Shown in pieces: positions 32,860 to 42,009 of a DNA stretch of 64,000 nucleotides; position 1 is the stretch's first letter, and every line of letters starts with the position of its first letter. The stretch comes from Psychroserpens sp. NJDZ02. GTDB taxonomy: Bacteria; Bacteroidota; Bacteroidia; Flavobacteriales; Flavobacteriaceae. The stretch covers positions 1,052,501 to 1,116,500 of the forward strand of contig NZ_CP039451.1 in NCBI RefSeq assembly GCF_004843725.1. The letters are read 5' to 3'. The position numbers and the translations under genes were made by a program. The notes under the pieces were generated by a model. The model did no database searches. It worked only from the letters and a program-made list of their open reading frames with translations, and had not been told where the DNA came from.

Positions 32860-35625
32860 TTATTTAGCTTGACGCTGGTTATTTTTAGTCTTATCAAAGA
32901 CAAAGTCGATAACTTCTCTATGACGTTTTTTAGATCGTACAGAACTACCTGCTGCTGGCGCACCATAAGGTCTTCTTGACGCTAATCTAAAATGTCTTAC
33001 TTCGTCTAAATTCATCAACATATGTGAGTAAGCCCCCATGTTTCTTGGTTCCTCTTGCGCCCAAACGACATCCTCTGCATTTGTATATTTACTTAACACA
33101 GCCTTGATAGCTTCTGTTGGTAAAGGAAATAATTGCTCTATTCTAATTAAAGCAACATCATCTCTATTTAAGGTATCACGTTCTTCGTCTAAATCGTAAT
33201 AAAATTTACCTGTTAAAAAGACAAGTGTTTTCACTTTATCTACTTTTACAGAAGCGTCATCGATTAATGTTTGGAAGCTTCCGTTTGCAAACTCATCTAC
33301 TGTACTAACACATTTTGGGTGACGTAATAAACTTTTTGGCGTAAACACGATTAATGGTTTACGGAAGTTAACCTTCATTTGACGTCTTAACAAGTGAAAG
33401 AAGTTAGCCGGAGTTGTACAATCGGCAACAAACATATTGTCTTTTGCGCACAACTGTAAATAACGTTCCATACGTGCTGAAGAGTGTTCTGCTCCTTGTC
33501 CTTCATAACCATGTGGTAATAACATGACTAATCCATTTTGAGTTTTCCACTTATCTTCTCCTGCAGAGATGTACTGATCTAGCATAATTTGAGCACCATT
33601 ACTAAAATCTCCAAATTGTGCTTCCCAAATAGTTAAAGTATTTGGACTAGCCATGGCGTAACCATAATCAAAGCCTACTACGCCGTACTCTGAAAGTAAC
33701 GAGTTATAGATATGAAATTGACCCTGTTTGTCACTAATTTGATTTAATAATAATATTTCTTCTTCACTATCTTCAACTTTAACCACTGCGTGTCTGTGTG
33801 AAAATGTACCACGCTCTACATCTTGCCCAGACATACGCACATTATAGCCTTCGTCTAAAAGTGTTCCATAAGCTAAATGCTCAGCCATAGCCCAATCCAA
33901 CCTATTTTCATCAAACATATTTTGACGATCGTTAATTAGACGTTCTATTTTTCTAATAAACTTTTTATCTTTTGGTAAGTTTGAGATTACTTTCGTAATT
34001 GCTTCTAATTTGTCCTTAGATGTGGTTGTATCAATCGATTTCATCATTGTGGTTTCATCTACCTGAGTAAAATCTTTCCATTGATCCTCCATAAAAGGAG
34101 TGATAACTGTTTTATCTTCTTTACGAGAATCTTCTAATTTTTCTTCTAAACTAGATTTGTAATCGTTTTCTAATGTCTTAACATGACCTTTATCAATAAT
34201 ACCTTGCTCAATTAATTTTGCAGCATAGATATCTCTTGGATTGGCGTGTTTAGAAATTGCTTTATATAATTTTGGTTGTGTAAATCTTGGCTCATCACCT
34301 TCATTATGACCGTATTTTCTATATCCTAACAAGTCAATAAATACGTCACGCTTAAAATTCATTCTAAAATCTAAAGCAAATAACATTGCATGTACTACCG
34401 CTTCCGCATCGTCTGCATTAACGTGTAATACTGGTGATAATGTTACTTTAGCAATATCCGTACAATACGTACTAGATCTAGCATCTAAATAGTTTGTAGT
34501 AAACCCAACTTGATTGTTAACAACAACATGAATTGTTCCGTTAGTTTTATAACCATCTAATTGTGCCATTTGTACGACCTCATACACTAATCCTTGACCT
34601 GCAATTGCTGCATCTCCATGAACCACGATTGGTAATACTTTACTAAAATTATCACTGTAAAAATTATCCTGTTTTGCTCTAACAATACCTTCAACTACTG
34701 CTCCAACCGTCTCTAAATGCGATGGATTTGGGGCAATACTTAAGTTTATTTTCTGACCACTATCCGTTTGACGAATACTAGTCCAACCTAGGTGATACTT
34801 AACATCTCCATCAAAGACTTCTTGCTCGTAATCCTTTCCGTCAAACTCGCTAAAAATATCTTTTGCAGACTTTCCGAAAATATTTGTTAAGGTACTTAAA
34901 CGCCCTCTGTGCGCCATTCCCATTACAAATTCTTGAACACCAAGTTCTGCTGCTTTTTCAATTACGGCATCTAATCCTGGAATTAAAGATTCTCCTCCTT
35001 CCAGAGAGAACCGTTTTTGTCCTACATACTTAGTATGTAGAAAACTTTCAAACGATACGGCCTCGTTTAATTTTTTTAGGATGTGCTTTTTTTGCGCTCC
35101 AGAAAAATTAGGCTGATTGTCGTTTATGTTTAACTTGCTCTGAATCCACTGAATTTCGTCAGGTTTTCTGATATACATGTATTCCACACCAATAGCATCA
35201 CAATAAATACTATCTAAATGTTTAACAATTTCTCTAAGTGTTTGTGCACCTATACCTAAAATATCACCAGCATTAAAATTGGTATCTAAATCAGCTTGTG
35301 TCAAGCCAAAATTTTCCAATGCCAAAGTAGGCTCGTACTTACGACGATCCCTTACTGGGTTTGTTTTAGTAAATAAATGCCCTCTGTTACGATAACCATC
35401 TATTAATTTAACTACTTGAAATTCTTTTTGAACATGCTCAGGCATTTGGGTGGAAACACCCTCTGCTATTTCTCCATCTAATCCGTAATTTTCCGAACCA
35501 AAGTCGTAACCTTGAAAAAAGGCTCTCCAACTAGGCTCTACAGAGTCTGGGTTTTCTAAGTATTGATCGTATAAGTCAGCAAAGTATGCTGTATGTGCTG
35601 CGTTTAAAAAGGAGTATTTATCCAT
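32860..35625 (-). CDS. sucA: 2-oxoglutarate dehydrogenase E1
   Basis: A 921-aa thiamine-diphosphate enzyme of normal length. The N-terminus is family-typical (SFLNAAHTAYFADLYDQYLENPDSVEPSWRAFF). GMAHRGRLSTL, HLETVGAVVEG and VHGDAAIAGQG belong to the ThDP/2-oxoglutarate site, and HGYEGQGAEHSSARMERYLQL and EEPRNMGAY are conserved in the C-terminal half. It decarboxylates 2-oxoglutarate and passes succinyl to the E2 lipoyl arm. It is first in the series with the small exported gene and sucB. E3 is not in the window. Confidence 0.96.
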   Translation of the reverse strand: MDKYSFLNAAHTAYFADLYDQYLENPDSVEPSWRAFFQGYDFGSENYGLDGEIAEGVSTQMPEHVQKEFQVVKLIDGYRNRGHLFTKTNPVRDRRKYEPTLALENFGLTQADLDTNFNAGDILGIGAQTLREIVKHLDSIYCDAIGVEYMYIRKPDEIQWIQSKLNINDNQPNFSGAQKKHILKKLNEAVSFESFLHTKYVGQKRFSLEGGESLIPGLDAVIEKAAELGVQEFVMGMAHRGRLSTLTNIFGKSAKDIFSEFDGKDYEQEVFDGDVKYHLGWTSIRQTDSGQKINLSIAPNPSHLETVGAVVEGIVRAKQDNFYSDNFSKVLPIVVHGDAAIAGQGLVYEVVQMAQLDGYKTNGTIHVVVNNQVGFTTNYLDARSSTYCTDIAKVTLSPVLHVNADDAEAVVHAMLFALDFRMNFKRDVFIDLLGYRKYGHNEGDEPRFTQPKLYKAISKHANPRDIYAAKLIEQGIIDKGHVKTLENDYKSSLEEKLEDSRKEDKTVITPFMEDQWKDFTQVDETTMMKSIDTTTSKDKLEAITKVISNLPKDKKFIRKIERLINDRQNMFDENRLDWAMAEHLAYGTLLDEGYNVRMSGQDVERGTFSHRHAVVKVEDSEEEILLLNQISDKQGQFHIYNSLLSEYGVVGFDYGYAMASPNTLTIWEAQFGDFSNGAQIMLDQYISAGEDKWKTQNGLVMLLPHGYEGQGAEHSSARMERYLQLCAKDNMFVADCTTPANFFHLLRRQMKVNFRKPLIVFTPKSLLRHPKCVSTVDEFANGSFQTLIDDASVKVDKVKTLVFLTGKFYYDLDEERDTLNRDDVALIRIEQLFPLPTEAIKAVLSKYTNAEDVVWAQEEPRNMGAYSHMLMNLDEVRHFRLASRRPYGAPAAGSSVRSKKRHREVIDFVFDKTKNNQRQAK

Positions 35626-35741
35626 TATTTTCTTTAAGACGTGTTCGCTTCAACAAAATTTTATCAAAAATACAACTTTTACTATATATAGCGATGGTTT
35701 TATTATATTTATAACATTCTAAAACACCTAAATTAATTATT

Positions 35742-36281
35742 ATGAAAATCAAATCAATTAACAGCTCTAAAATTATCATATTATCAATAATTGCTTGTTT
35801 TTTTATAACTTTTGGTAATGCGCAAGATAATTTACCACAGCAAAAAAGTGAATTTTGGAAAAATGTTCGATTTGGTGGTGGATTAGGATTAAGTACTGGA
35901 AGCAACTTTTTTAGTGCAACATTAGCACCAACTGCTATTTACCAATTTGACAACTCATTTGCCTTAGGAGTTGGCCTGAATGCAACTTATAATAAGAGCA
36001 AAAACTTTTACAAATCGACAATTTTAGGAGCCAGTATAATTGGAATCTACACGCCCATAAAAGACATACAGATTTCTGGTGAGTTTGAGCAAAATCATGT
36101 GAATAGAAATTTTGACAACCCAGCTTTTATTGATGACACCTATTGGGTACCTTCTTTATTTATCGGCGCAGGGTACACTACAAACAATATAACCATCGGG
36201 ATACGCTACGATGTACTTTATGACGACACTAAAAGTATATACGCTAATGCCTGGGTCCCTTTTGTAAGAGTATTCTTTTAA
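35742..36281 (+). CDS. Small outer-membrane beta-barrel protein
   Basis: A 179-aa protein with a signal peptide (about 1-29, ending TFGNAQ). The rest forms beta-hairpin-like strands: FWKNVRFGGGLGLSTGSNFFSATLAPTAIYQFD, ALGVGLNATYNKSK, VPSLFIGAGYTTNNITIGIRYDVLYD and the terminal AWVPFVRVFF, as in 8-stranded barrels. The specific function is unknown. It stands alone, divergent from sucA, and ends at a strong terminator. Confidence 0.75.
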   Translation: MKIKSINSSKIIILSIIACFFITFGNAQDNLPQQKSEFWKNVRFGGGLGLSTGSNFFSATLAPTAIYQFDNSFALGVGLNATYNKSKNFYKSTILGASIIGIYTPIKDIQISGEFEQNHVNRNFDNPAFIDDTYWVPSLFIGAGYTTNNITIGIRYDVLYDDTKSIYANAWVPFVRVFF

Positions 36282-36302
36282 AGAAAACAAAACCTAAAAA
36301 CC

Positions 36303-36338
36303 AAACCTTTTCACAATCTTGTAGAAAGGTTTTTTTTT
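36303..36338 (+). terminator. Intrinsic terminator after the barrel gene
   Basis: AAACCTTTTC and GAAAGGTTT pair around a short loop, followed by T8. Confidence 0.75.
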
Positions 36339-36384
36339 ATGGAACGATACGCTCTTTTTTTAATTAAGACATTTTTATCCTAAA

Positions 36385-36400
36385 TATGACTTATATCATA
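36385..36400 (+). promoter_or_regulatory. Crp/Fnr-family operator upstream of the nos cluster
   Basis: TATGA-CTTATA-TCATA is a perfect 5+5 dyad with the N6 spacing of Crp/Fnr-family sites. Its centre is 36.5 bases before the last G of the -7 box at 36422-36429, which places it near -41.5, the classic class II activator position. A matching site occurs at 43519. Confidence 0.65.
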
Positions 36401-36421
36401 TTATAAGTTTTATTATGACAG

Positions 36422-36429
36422 TATTTTTG
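36422..36429 (+). promoter_or_regulatory. -7 promoter box of the nos cluster
   Basis: TATTTTTG fits TAnnTTTG. No good -33 element is present, as expected for an activator-dependent promoter. The ATG is at 36450. Confidence 0.65.
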
Positions 36430-36449
36430 TCGAATAAAACTAAGATATT

Positions 36450-36953
36450 ATGAAAACAACACTAAAATTAATGACCGTATTATTTATAACCATGCTAATT
36501 AGTTGTGGTGGTAAAGAAGAAAAGAAAAAAGAAGAATTTTCTTATAAGAAAAAGGAAACTACAGAAAAGACGACTGCACCAAAAGCAGAAAAAACACCAC
36601 CTTCTAAACAAATAGACCTAAAAAACAAAGGACTCGGCCCTATAAAATCGGTAACCCTAGCGGCAGAAATAGATCAATCGATGGTTACTCTTGGCGCTGA
36701 CGTTTATAAAAAAATGTGTACTGCTTGTCACAGAACAAACAAAAAATTTATAGGACCACCACCAACAGGAATATTAAGTCGTCGTACTCCAGAATGGATT
36801 ATGAATATGATTTTAAATCCAGAGCAAATGGTAAAAGAAGATCCGTTAGCTAAAGAGTTATTAATGGAATTTAATGGTTCTCCTATGGCAAATCAAGGCC
36901 TTACTGAAAAAGAAGCAAGAGCGGTCTTAGAATATTTCAGAACACTTAAATAA
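36450..36953 (+). CDS. c-type cytochrome lipoprotein, probable NosZ electron donor
   Basis: A 167-aa protein with a lipoprotein signal (FITMLISC, Cys at 19), a Lys/Glu-rich linker (~20-70) and one heme-c domain. CTACH (residues 90-94) binds heme and SPM near residue 148 supplies the Met ligand. Located first in the nos transcription unit, it fits the small cytochromes that feed electrons to clade-II-type NosZ in Bacteroidota. It lies 6 bases before the fasciclin gene. Confidence 0.88.
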   Translation: MKTTLKLMTVLFITMLISCGGKEEKKKEEFSYKKKETTEKTTAPKAEKTPPSKQIDLKNKGLGPIKSVTLAAEIDQSMVTLGADVYKKMCTACHRTNKKFIGPPPTGILSRRTPEWIMNMILNPEQMVKEDPLAKELLMEFNGSPMANQGLTEKEARAVLEYFRTLK

Positions 36954-36959
36954 TCTATT

Positions 36960-37532
36960 ATGAAACTAATAAAACAATTGCTCTTTGTTTTTGCTATCAC
37001 GCTAACCTTATATGCTTGCAAAAGCGAAACAAAAGGTAACTCCGAAACATCAACAGTTTCAACTACAAATAGTGAAGTAAAAGAACGAACAGGGCAAGCT
37101 TTTATTGAAGACGATGGAAGCACAACGGTTTTAAGCATAGCAATGGACTCTAAAGATCACACCACTTTAGTTGCTGCTGTTAAAGCTGCACAATTAGAAA
37201 ACGCTTTAGTTAATGCAGGACCATTAATGGTTTTTGCTCCAACTAACGCAGCATTTGCAGCATTACCTGAAGGTACTATAGAAAACTTATTAAAGCCAGA
37301 AAACAAAGCTGCTTTAGCAAATATTTTAAAATACCACGTTACTCCAGGAAACTACTCTAAAGATTTTTTGAAAAAGTTTAAAAAATTAGGTCAAGCTAAT
37401 AATGACTATGTAAAAGTAGAAGTAGTCGACGGAGAACCAATGATTGGAGGCGCTAAAATACTAGGTAGTGTAAAAGCCGGAAACGGAATAGTACACATCA
37501 TAGATAAAGTTTTATTACCGCCAACAGAATAA
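36960..37532 (+). CDS. Fasciclin-domain lipoprotein
   Basis: A 190-aa protein. The signal has a lipobox Cys at ~20 (LTLYAC), a short Ser/Thr-rich linker follows, and one FAS1 domain occupies about 60-188: HTTLVAAVKAAQLENALVNAGPLMVFAPTNAAFAALP and the C-terminal GIVHIIDKVLLP are diagnostic. FAS1 domains bind partners or surfaces. Its place between a cytochrome and nosZ suggests a role in assembling or tethering the periplasmic Nos proteins, which is inference. Confidence 0.88.
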   Translation: MKLIKQLLFVFAITLTLYACKSETKGNSETSTVSTTNSEVKERTGQAFIEDDGSTTVLSIAMDSKDHTTLVAAVKAAQLENALVNAGPLMVFAPTNAAFAALPEGTIENLLKPENKAALANILKYHVTPGNYSKDFLKKFKKLGQANNDYVKVEVVDGEPMIGGAKILGSVKAGNGIVHIIDKVLLPPTE

Positions 37533-37561
37533 TAAAAACACTAACTAAAACAGCTTAAACA

Positions 37562-39532
37562 ATGAAAAATATAATAACGTCAAGTATTGCAATACTAGTT
37601 ATCCTAATAGGATTTACAAGTTGTAACAAAGGTAATAACTCAGGTGGTAAATCTGGTGCATTAGCTAGTAACGTAGCCGAACGCGTCTATGTTGCTCCTG
37701 GAGAGTACGACTCGCATTACGCCTTCTTATCAGGTGGATACAGTGGTAACGTAACAGTGTACGGTTTACCTTCTGGTAGAATGTTTAAAGAAATCCCTGT
37801 CTTTTCTCAATTTCCAACCTCTGGTTATGGGTATTCTGAAGAAACAAAACCAATGTTAAACACCTCTCACGGATTTATCCCTTGGGGAGATGCGCACCAT
37901 CCAGATATCTCTCAATCAAAAGGAGAATTAGATGGTCGTTGGTTATTTATAAATGAAAACAACACGCCTCGTATTGCAAGACTTAGTCTTACCACATTTG
38001 AAACCGAAGAAATTATTGAAGTACCCAATAGTGCAGGTAACCACAGTTCTTCTTTTGTAACAGAAAACACAGAGTATGTTGTTGCAGGAACACGTTTTTC
38101 TGTACCAATTCCACAACGTGATATGCCTATTAAGGACTACAAAGGAAACTTTCAAGGGGCCTTATCTTTTATTAGCGTAGCACCAGAAACAGGTAACATG
38201 GATATTAAATTCCAAATCCTAATGCCAGGTTTCAACTACGATTTATCGCATCCTGGACGTGGCAAATCTCATGGTTGGTTCTTCTTTACAACGTATAATA
38301 CTGAAGAAGCAAGCACACTTTTAGAGGTTAATGCATCACAAAATGATAAAGATTTTATTGCAGCCATAAACTGGAAAAAGATTGAAGACTATGTAAATAA
38401 TGGCGGTGGAACAATGATGCCTGCTAATTATGCACATAACGTATATGACGAAGAAACACACACAGCGACATCTACTATGAAAAAAGAGGTCCGTGTTGTA
38501 AATCCAATTGATGTTCCTGGAGCTGTTTACTTTATTCCAACACCAAAATCACCTCACGGTTGTGATGTAGATCCTTCTGGAGAGTATATTGTTGGTAATG
38601 GTAAATTATCTGCAAACTTAACAGTGCATTCTTTTACAAAAATGTTAGACGCTATTGAGAAAGAAAAATTTGCTGGTGAAGCTTACGGAATTCCAATATT
38701 AAACTTTGAAGATGTGTTAGCAGGCGTTGTGGAACAACCAGGATTAGGACCATTACACACAGAGTTTGACGGAAAAGGATATGCTTATACGACATTCTTT
38801 ATTTCTTCTGAAGTTGTAAAATGGAAAATAGGAACATGGGAAGTTATCGACAGAAAACCTACTTATTACTCTGTTGGTCACTTAACAATCCCTGGAGGAA
38901 ACTCTGGAAAACCACAAGGTAAATACATGTTTGCCATGAATAAGATTACTAAAGACAGATACCTACCAACGGGTCCAGAGATGGAACACTCAGCACAGTT
39001 GTATGATATCTCTGGAGACAAAATGGAGCTATTATTAGATTTCCCAACGCATGGAGAGCCACATTACGCTGCTGCAATGGAAGCAAGTATTATAAAGGAG
39101 CAATCTCAAAAAATCTATAAACTAGCAGATAATAAGCATCCATATGCTGCAAAATCTGATGCAGACACTAAGGTTGTTAGAGAAGGTAAAGAGGTACACA
39201 TATACTTAACAACTATTAGAAGTCACTTCTCACCTGACAATATTGAAGGAATAAAAGTTGGAGATAAAGTATACTTCCACGTAACTAACTTAGAACAAGA
39301 TTTTGATGTCCCACACGGATTTGCGGTAATAGGACAAAACAATTCAGAGTTACTAGTAATGCCAGGACAAACAAAAACATCTGTTTGGGAACCTAAACAA
39401 GTTGGTGTATGGCCATTTTACTGTACAGATTTCTGCTCTGCATTACACCAGGAAATGCAAGGTTACATAAGGGTATCTGCAGCTAATTCAGACACACCAA
39501 TTAAGTGGTCACTTGGTGAAGATATCGAATAA
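37562..39532 (+). CDS. nosZ: Nitrous-oxide reductase (clade-II type, lipoprotein signal)
   Basis: A 656-aa enzyme reducing N2O to N2 in the periplasm. The N-terminal beta-propeller carries the CuZ-ligand-type motifs WGDAHHPDIS, GKSHGWFFF, SPHGCDVDPSGEY, GPLHTEFDGKG and GEPHYAAAMEAS. The C-terminal cupredoxin domain carries the CuA ligands in VPHGFAV and YCTDFCSALHQEMQGY. There is no twin-arginine signal. The N-terminus has a Sec lipoprotein-like signal (LIGFTSC, Cys at 21), which together with the gene set marks the clade II (Sec) type. It follows the cytochrome and fasciclin genes by 29 bases. Confidence 0.97.
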   Translation: MKNIITSSIAILVILIGFTSCNKGNNSGGKSGALASNVAERVYVAPGEYDSHYAFLSGGYSGNVTVYGLPSGRMFKEIPVFSQFPTSGYGYSEETKPMLNTSHGFIPWGDAHHPDISQSKGELDGRWLFINENNTPRIARLSLTTFETEEIIEVPNSAGNHSSSFVTENTEYVVAGTRFSVPIPQRDMPIKDYKGNFQGALSFISVAPETGNMDIKFQILMPGFNYDLSHPGRGKSHGWFFFTTYNTEEASTLLEVNASQNDKDFIAAINWKKIEDYVNNGGGTMMPANYAHNVYDEETHTATSTMKKEVRVVNPIDVPGAVYFIPTPKSPHGCDVDPSGEYIVGNGKLSANLTVHSFTKMLDAIEKEKFAGEAYGIPILNFEDVLAGVVEQPGLGPLHTEFDGKGYAYTTFFISSEVVKWKIGTWEVIDRKPTYYSVGHLTIPGGNSGKPQGKYMFAMNKITKDRYLPTGPEMEHSAQLYDISGDKMELLLDFPTHGEPHYAAAMEASIIKEQSQKIYKLADNKHPYAAKSDADTKVVREGKEVHIYLTTIRSHFSPDNIEGIKVGDKVYFHVTNLEQDFDVPHGFAVIGQNNSELLVMPGQTKTSVWEPKQVGVWPFYCTDFCSALHQEMQGYIRVSAANSDTPIKWSLGEDIE

Positions 39533-39545
39533 CTAATATAAATAA

Positions 39546-39622
39546 AATTAGAGAAATTTTGTTTTAGTGTTTATTTCTCTAATTAAGGCGAGAGTTGATT
39601 TTTCGCTCTCGCCTTTCTTTTT
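39546..39622 (+). terminator. Two consecutive hairpins after nosZ
   Basis: The first stem is AATTAGAGAAAT/ATTTCTCTAATT (39546-39584, without a T-tract of its own). The second is GGCGAGAG/CTCTCGCC (39587-39613), followed by TTTCTTTTT. The second is a proper terminator. The first may protect the nosZ mRNA 3' end. Confidence 0.8.
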
Positions 39623-39634
39623 AAAAACACTTTA

Positions 39635-39650
39635 TTCTGTTAATACAGAA
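39635..39650 (+). promoter_or_regulatory. Palindrome upstream of the nos accessory genes
   Basis: TTCTGT-TAAT-ACAGAA is a perfect 6+6 inverted repeat located 35 bases before the ATG at 39685, just after the nosZ terminator. It may be an operator for a second transcript. No clear TAnnTTTG box is visible. Confidence 0.35.
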
Positions 39651-39684
39651 ACATCACTGATTATTACATTAAATACAATACATC

Positions 39685-40302
39685 ATGAAAAAGGCTAGCA
39701 TTATAATGATTATAGGTTCATTACTGTTATTAGGGCTTTTTAAATTTCCGTTATGGAACATTATGCTTGGAGCACCTCAATATCCAGACCCATTAGGGAT
39801 GAATATATATATTGATGGTATTAAAGGCGTATCAGAATTTGATTTACAAAACATTGACGGATTAAATCACTATATCGGTATGAAGACCATACCAAAAGCA
39901 GACGAAATGTGGGAGTTTTCTATGTTTCCAAAGGTTATATTCGGGATGGCACTTCTAGGTATTATAATTGGTATTTTAGGATTTTTAGACAAAGTAAGCT
40001 ACAAGTATTTTTTAGGTTGGTTTATTTTAATGTCTGTCCTAGGCATATTAGGTATGTATGACTTTAATAATTGGTTGGTAGATTACGGTGGTAATCTAGA
40101 TCCACACGCTATTATAAAAGTTACCAATCCTGATGGCTCACCAATGTCATATAAACCACCACTAATTGGTTTTAAAAAACTATTAAACTTTGATGTCACT
40201 TCTTTACCACATACAGGAGGCTATCTAATGTTTGTAGGTATGTCCTTAACACTTGTTGCTTTTTGGTTAGGCCGAAAAATAAGTGTCAAAAAAACAACAT
40301 AG
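39685..40302 (+). CDS. Membrane protein of the nos cluster
   Basis: A 205-aa protein with four TM segments (around 5-22, 83-103, 110-128 and 180-197). A periplasmic loop contains DGLNHYIGMKTIP, and the second holds NLDPHAIIKVTNPDGSPM. Genes of this kind stand between nosZ and nosL in clade II nos clusters (comparable in position to nosB). The His/Met content of the loops would suit copper handling, but no function is shown. It precedes nosL by 29 bases. Confidence 0.7.
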   Translation: MKKASIIMIIGSLLLLGLFKFPLWNIMLGAPQYPDPLGMNIYIDGIKGVSEFDLQNIDGLNHYIGMKTIPKADEMWEFSMFPKVIFGMALLGIIIGILGFLDKVSYKYFLGWFILMSVLGILGMYDFNNWLVDYGGNLDPHAIIKVTNPDGSPMSYKPPLIGFKKLLNFDVTSLPHTGGYLMFVGMSLTLVAFWLGRKISVKKTT

Positions 40303-40331
40303 TAATTTTATATTTTCAAAACACTAAAACA

Positions 40332-40769
40332 ATGAAAACACTAAAACACTATTTACCAGTCTTATTACTTCTTATTTTTACAAGTTGTAATGTCTCTCCA
40401 AAAGCCATAGCATATGGCAGCGATGGTTGTCACTTTTGTAAAATGACCATCGTAGATAAAGTACACGCTGCAGAGTTTGTTACCAAAAAAGGTAAAACAT
40501 ACAAATTTGACGCAACCGAGTGTATGGTTAATTATTTTGATGAATTTGATACTTCAGAAATTGAATTATACTTAACTAATCATTTCTCAGAACCAGAAGC
40601 TTTTACAGATGCGACACAAGCCACTTTTTTAATTAGCAAAAGTATTCCAAGCCCAATGGGCGCATTTCTGACTGCTTTTAAAAACAAGGCTGAAGCCGAA
40701 AAAATAAAAGCCGAAAAAGGTGGTGAGTTATATTCTTGGACACAAGTATTAGCGCATTTAAAAAACTAG
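40332..40769 (+). CDS. nosL: NosL copper chaperone lipoprotein
   Basis: A 145-aa protein. I placed the start at 40332 (MKTLKHYLPV), which begins a proper lipoprotein signal (LIFTSC). An upstream ATG at 40263 would add 23 unrelated residues and overlap the previous gene. The mature part has GSDGCHFCKMTIVDKVHAAEFV and DATECMVNYF, the C-x-x-C-x-M and Cys/Met positions of NosL. NosL delivers copper to NosZ. It lies 4 bases before nosD. Confidence 0.92.
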   Translation: MKTLKHYLPVLLLLIFTSCNVSPKAIAYGSDGCHFCKMTIVDKVHAAEFVTKKGKTYKFDATECMVNYFDEFDTSEIELYLTNHFSEPEAFTDATQATFLISKSIPSPMGAFLTAFKNKAEAEKIKAEKGGELYSWTQVLAHLKN

Positions 40770-40773
40770 GCGC

Positions 40774-42009
40774 ATGAAATATTCAAGCCTTATTTTGATG
40801 GCCATATTTATGGTTAACACTGCTATTGCACAAACTATTGAAGTATGTAAAACATGTCCTATTAGCAATGTAAAAAAAGCTATAAGTCAAGCAAAAGACT
40901 TTGATACTATTATTATAAAAAAAGGGACGTACAAAGAGCATGCTATTGTTATAGACAAACCTCTGACTATTATTGGTAAAAACTACCCTGTAATTGATGG
41001 AGAATCTAAAGGTGAGATCATCACTATAAAAGCAGACAATGTTACAGTTGATGGATTATTTATAATAAATGTAGGTACAAGTTACACGGAAGATTATGCT
41101 GCTATTAGAGTAAGAAATAGCAAAAATTTCGTGATTCAGAATTTAGTTCTTGAAAAATTATTTTTTGGTATTTACATTGAAAAATCAAGAGATGGCAAAG
41201 TATACCATAACAAAATTATTGGTGATGCAGTAGAAGAATACAATTCCGGAAACGGGATCCAATTATGGTATAGTAAAAACATCCAAATTGAACATAATTA
41301 TGTCGAGCATGTTAGAGATGGTATTTATTTAGAATTTTCTGACGATTGCCTTATCAAAAACAACACGAGCACCCTAAATGTACGTTACGGTTTACACTTT
41401 ATGTTTTCTAACGATGACATCTACCAAGACAACACCTTTGAAAATAATGGTGCAGGTGTCGCTGTTATGTTTTCAAAGCGCATAAAAATGTACAATAATC
41501 TTTTTAAAGAAAACTGGGGAACAGCTTCTTACGGAATGCTTTTAAAAGAAATAAATGATGCTGAAATTATAGGCAATACTTTTGAAGACAATACCATCGG
41601 AATTAACATAGAAGGTTCCAACCGTATTGTTTACAAGCACAATAATTTTTCAAATAACGGATGGGCTATCAAAGTAAAAGGAGCTTGCTACACAAACACC
41701 TTTACGGAAAACAATTTTTTATACAACTCCTTTGACATTGCTTACAACAGTAATGTTAACGATAATATTTTTGATAAAAATTATTGGAGTAATTACACCG
41801 GTTACGACTTAGACAAAAATGGTATTGGAGATGTGCCTTACAGACCTGTAAAACTATTTTCTTACATCGTCAACCGTACACCAGAAACAATCATTTTACT
41901 GCGTAGTATGTTTATAGATATTATTGATTTTTCAGAAAAAGTGTCGCCAGTATTTACGCCAGACAATTTACTAGACAATAACCCACTAATAAAAAAAATA
42001 ACATGGTAA
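40774..42009 (+). CDS. nosD: NosD, periplasmic beta-helix copper-processing protein
   Basis: A 411-aa protein with a signal peptide (ends NTAIAQ) and then a right-handed beta-helix built from repeated units (DGLFIINVG, KNIQIEHNYVEHVRDGIYLEFSDDCLIKNN, NDAEIIGNTFEDN). A C-terminal block, NDNIFDKNYWSNYTGYDLDKNGIGDVPYRP, is characteristic of NosD. It is needed for CuZ/CuA maturation with NosF and NosY. Its 3' end overlaps nosF by 7 bases, so the subunits are co-translated. Confidence 0.95.
   Translation: MKYSSLILMAIFMVNTAIAQTIEVCKTCPISNVKKAISQAKDFDTIIIKKGTYKEHAIVIDKPLTIIGKNYPVIDGESKGEIITIKADNVTVDGLFIINVGTSYTEDYAAIRVRNSKNFVIQNLVLEKLFFGIYIEKSRDGKVYHNKIIGDAVEEYNSGNGIQLWYSKNIQIEHNYVEHVRDGIYLEFSDDCLIKNNTSTLNVRYGLHFMFSNDDIYQDNTFENNGAGVAVMFSKRIKMYNNLFKENWGTASYGMLLKEINDAEIIGNTFEDNTIGINIEGSNRIVYKHNNFSNNGWAIKVKGACYTNTFTENNFLYNSFDIAYNSNVNDNIFDKNYWSNYTGYDLDKNGIGDVPYRPVKLFSYIVNRTPETIILLRSMFIDIIDFSEKVSPVFTPDNLLDNNPLIKKITW

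Noticed and set aside
32860..35625. sucA as pyruvate dehydrogenase E1 (aceE)
   Set aside because: The N-terminal SFLNAAHTAYFADLYDQYLENP block and the adjacent E2 with HRIIDG are those of the 2-oxoglutarate enzyme.
35618..35905. A 95-aa minus-strand ORF at the sucA upstream region
   Set aside because: It overlaps the signal-peptide-bearing barrel gene on the plus strand and the sucA start, and its product has a low-complexity hydrophobic sequence without family features.
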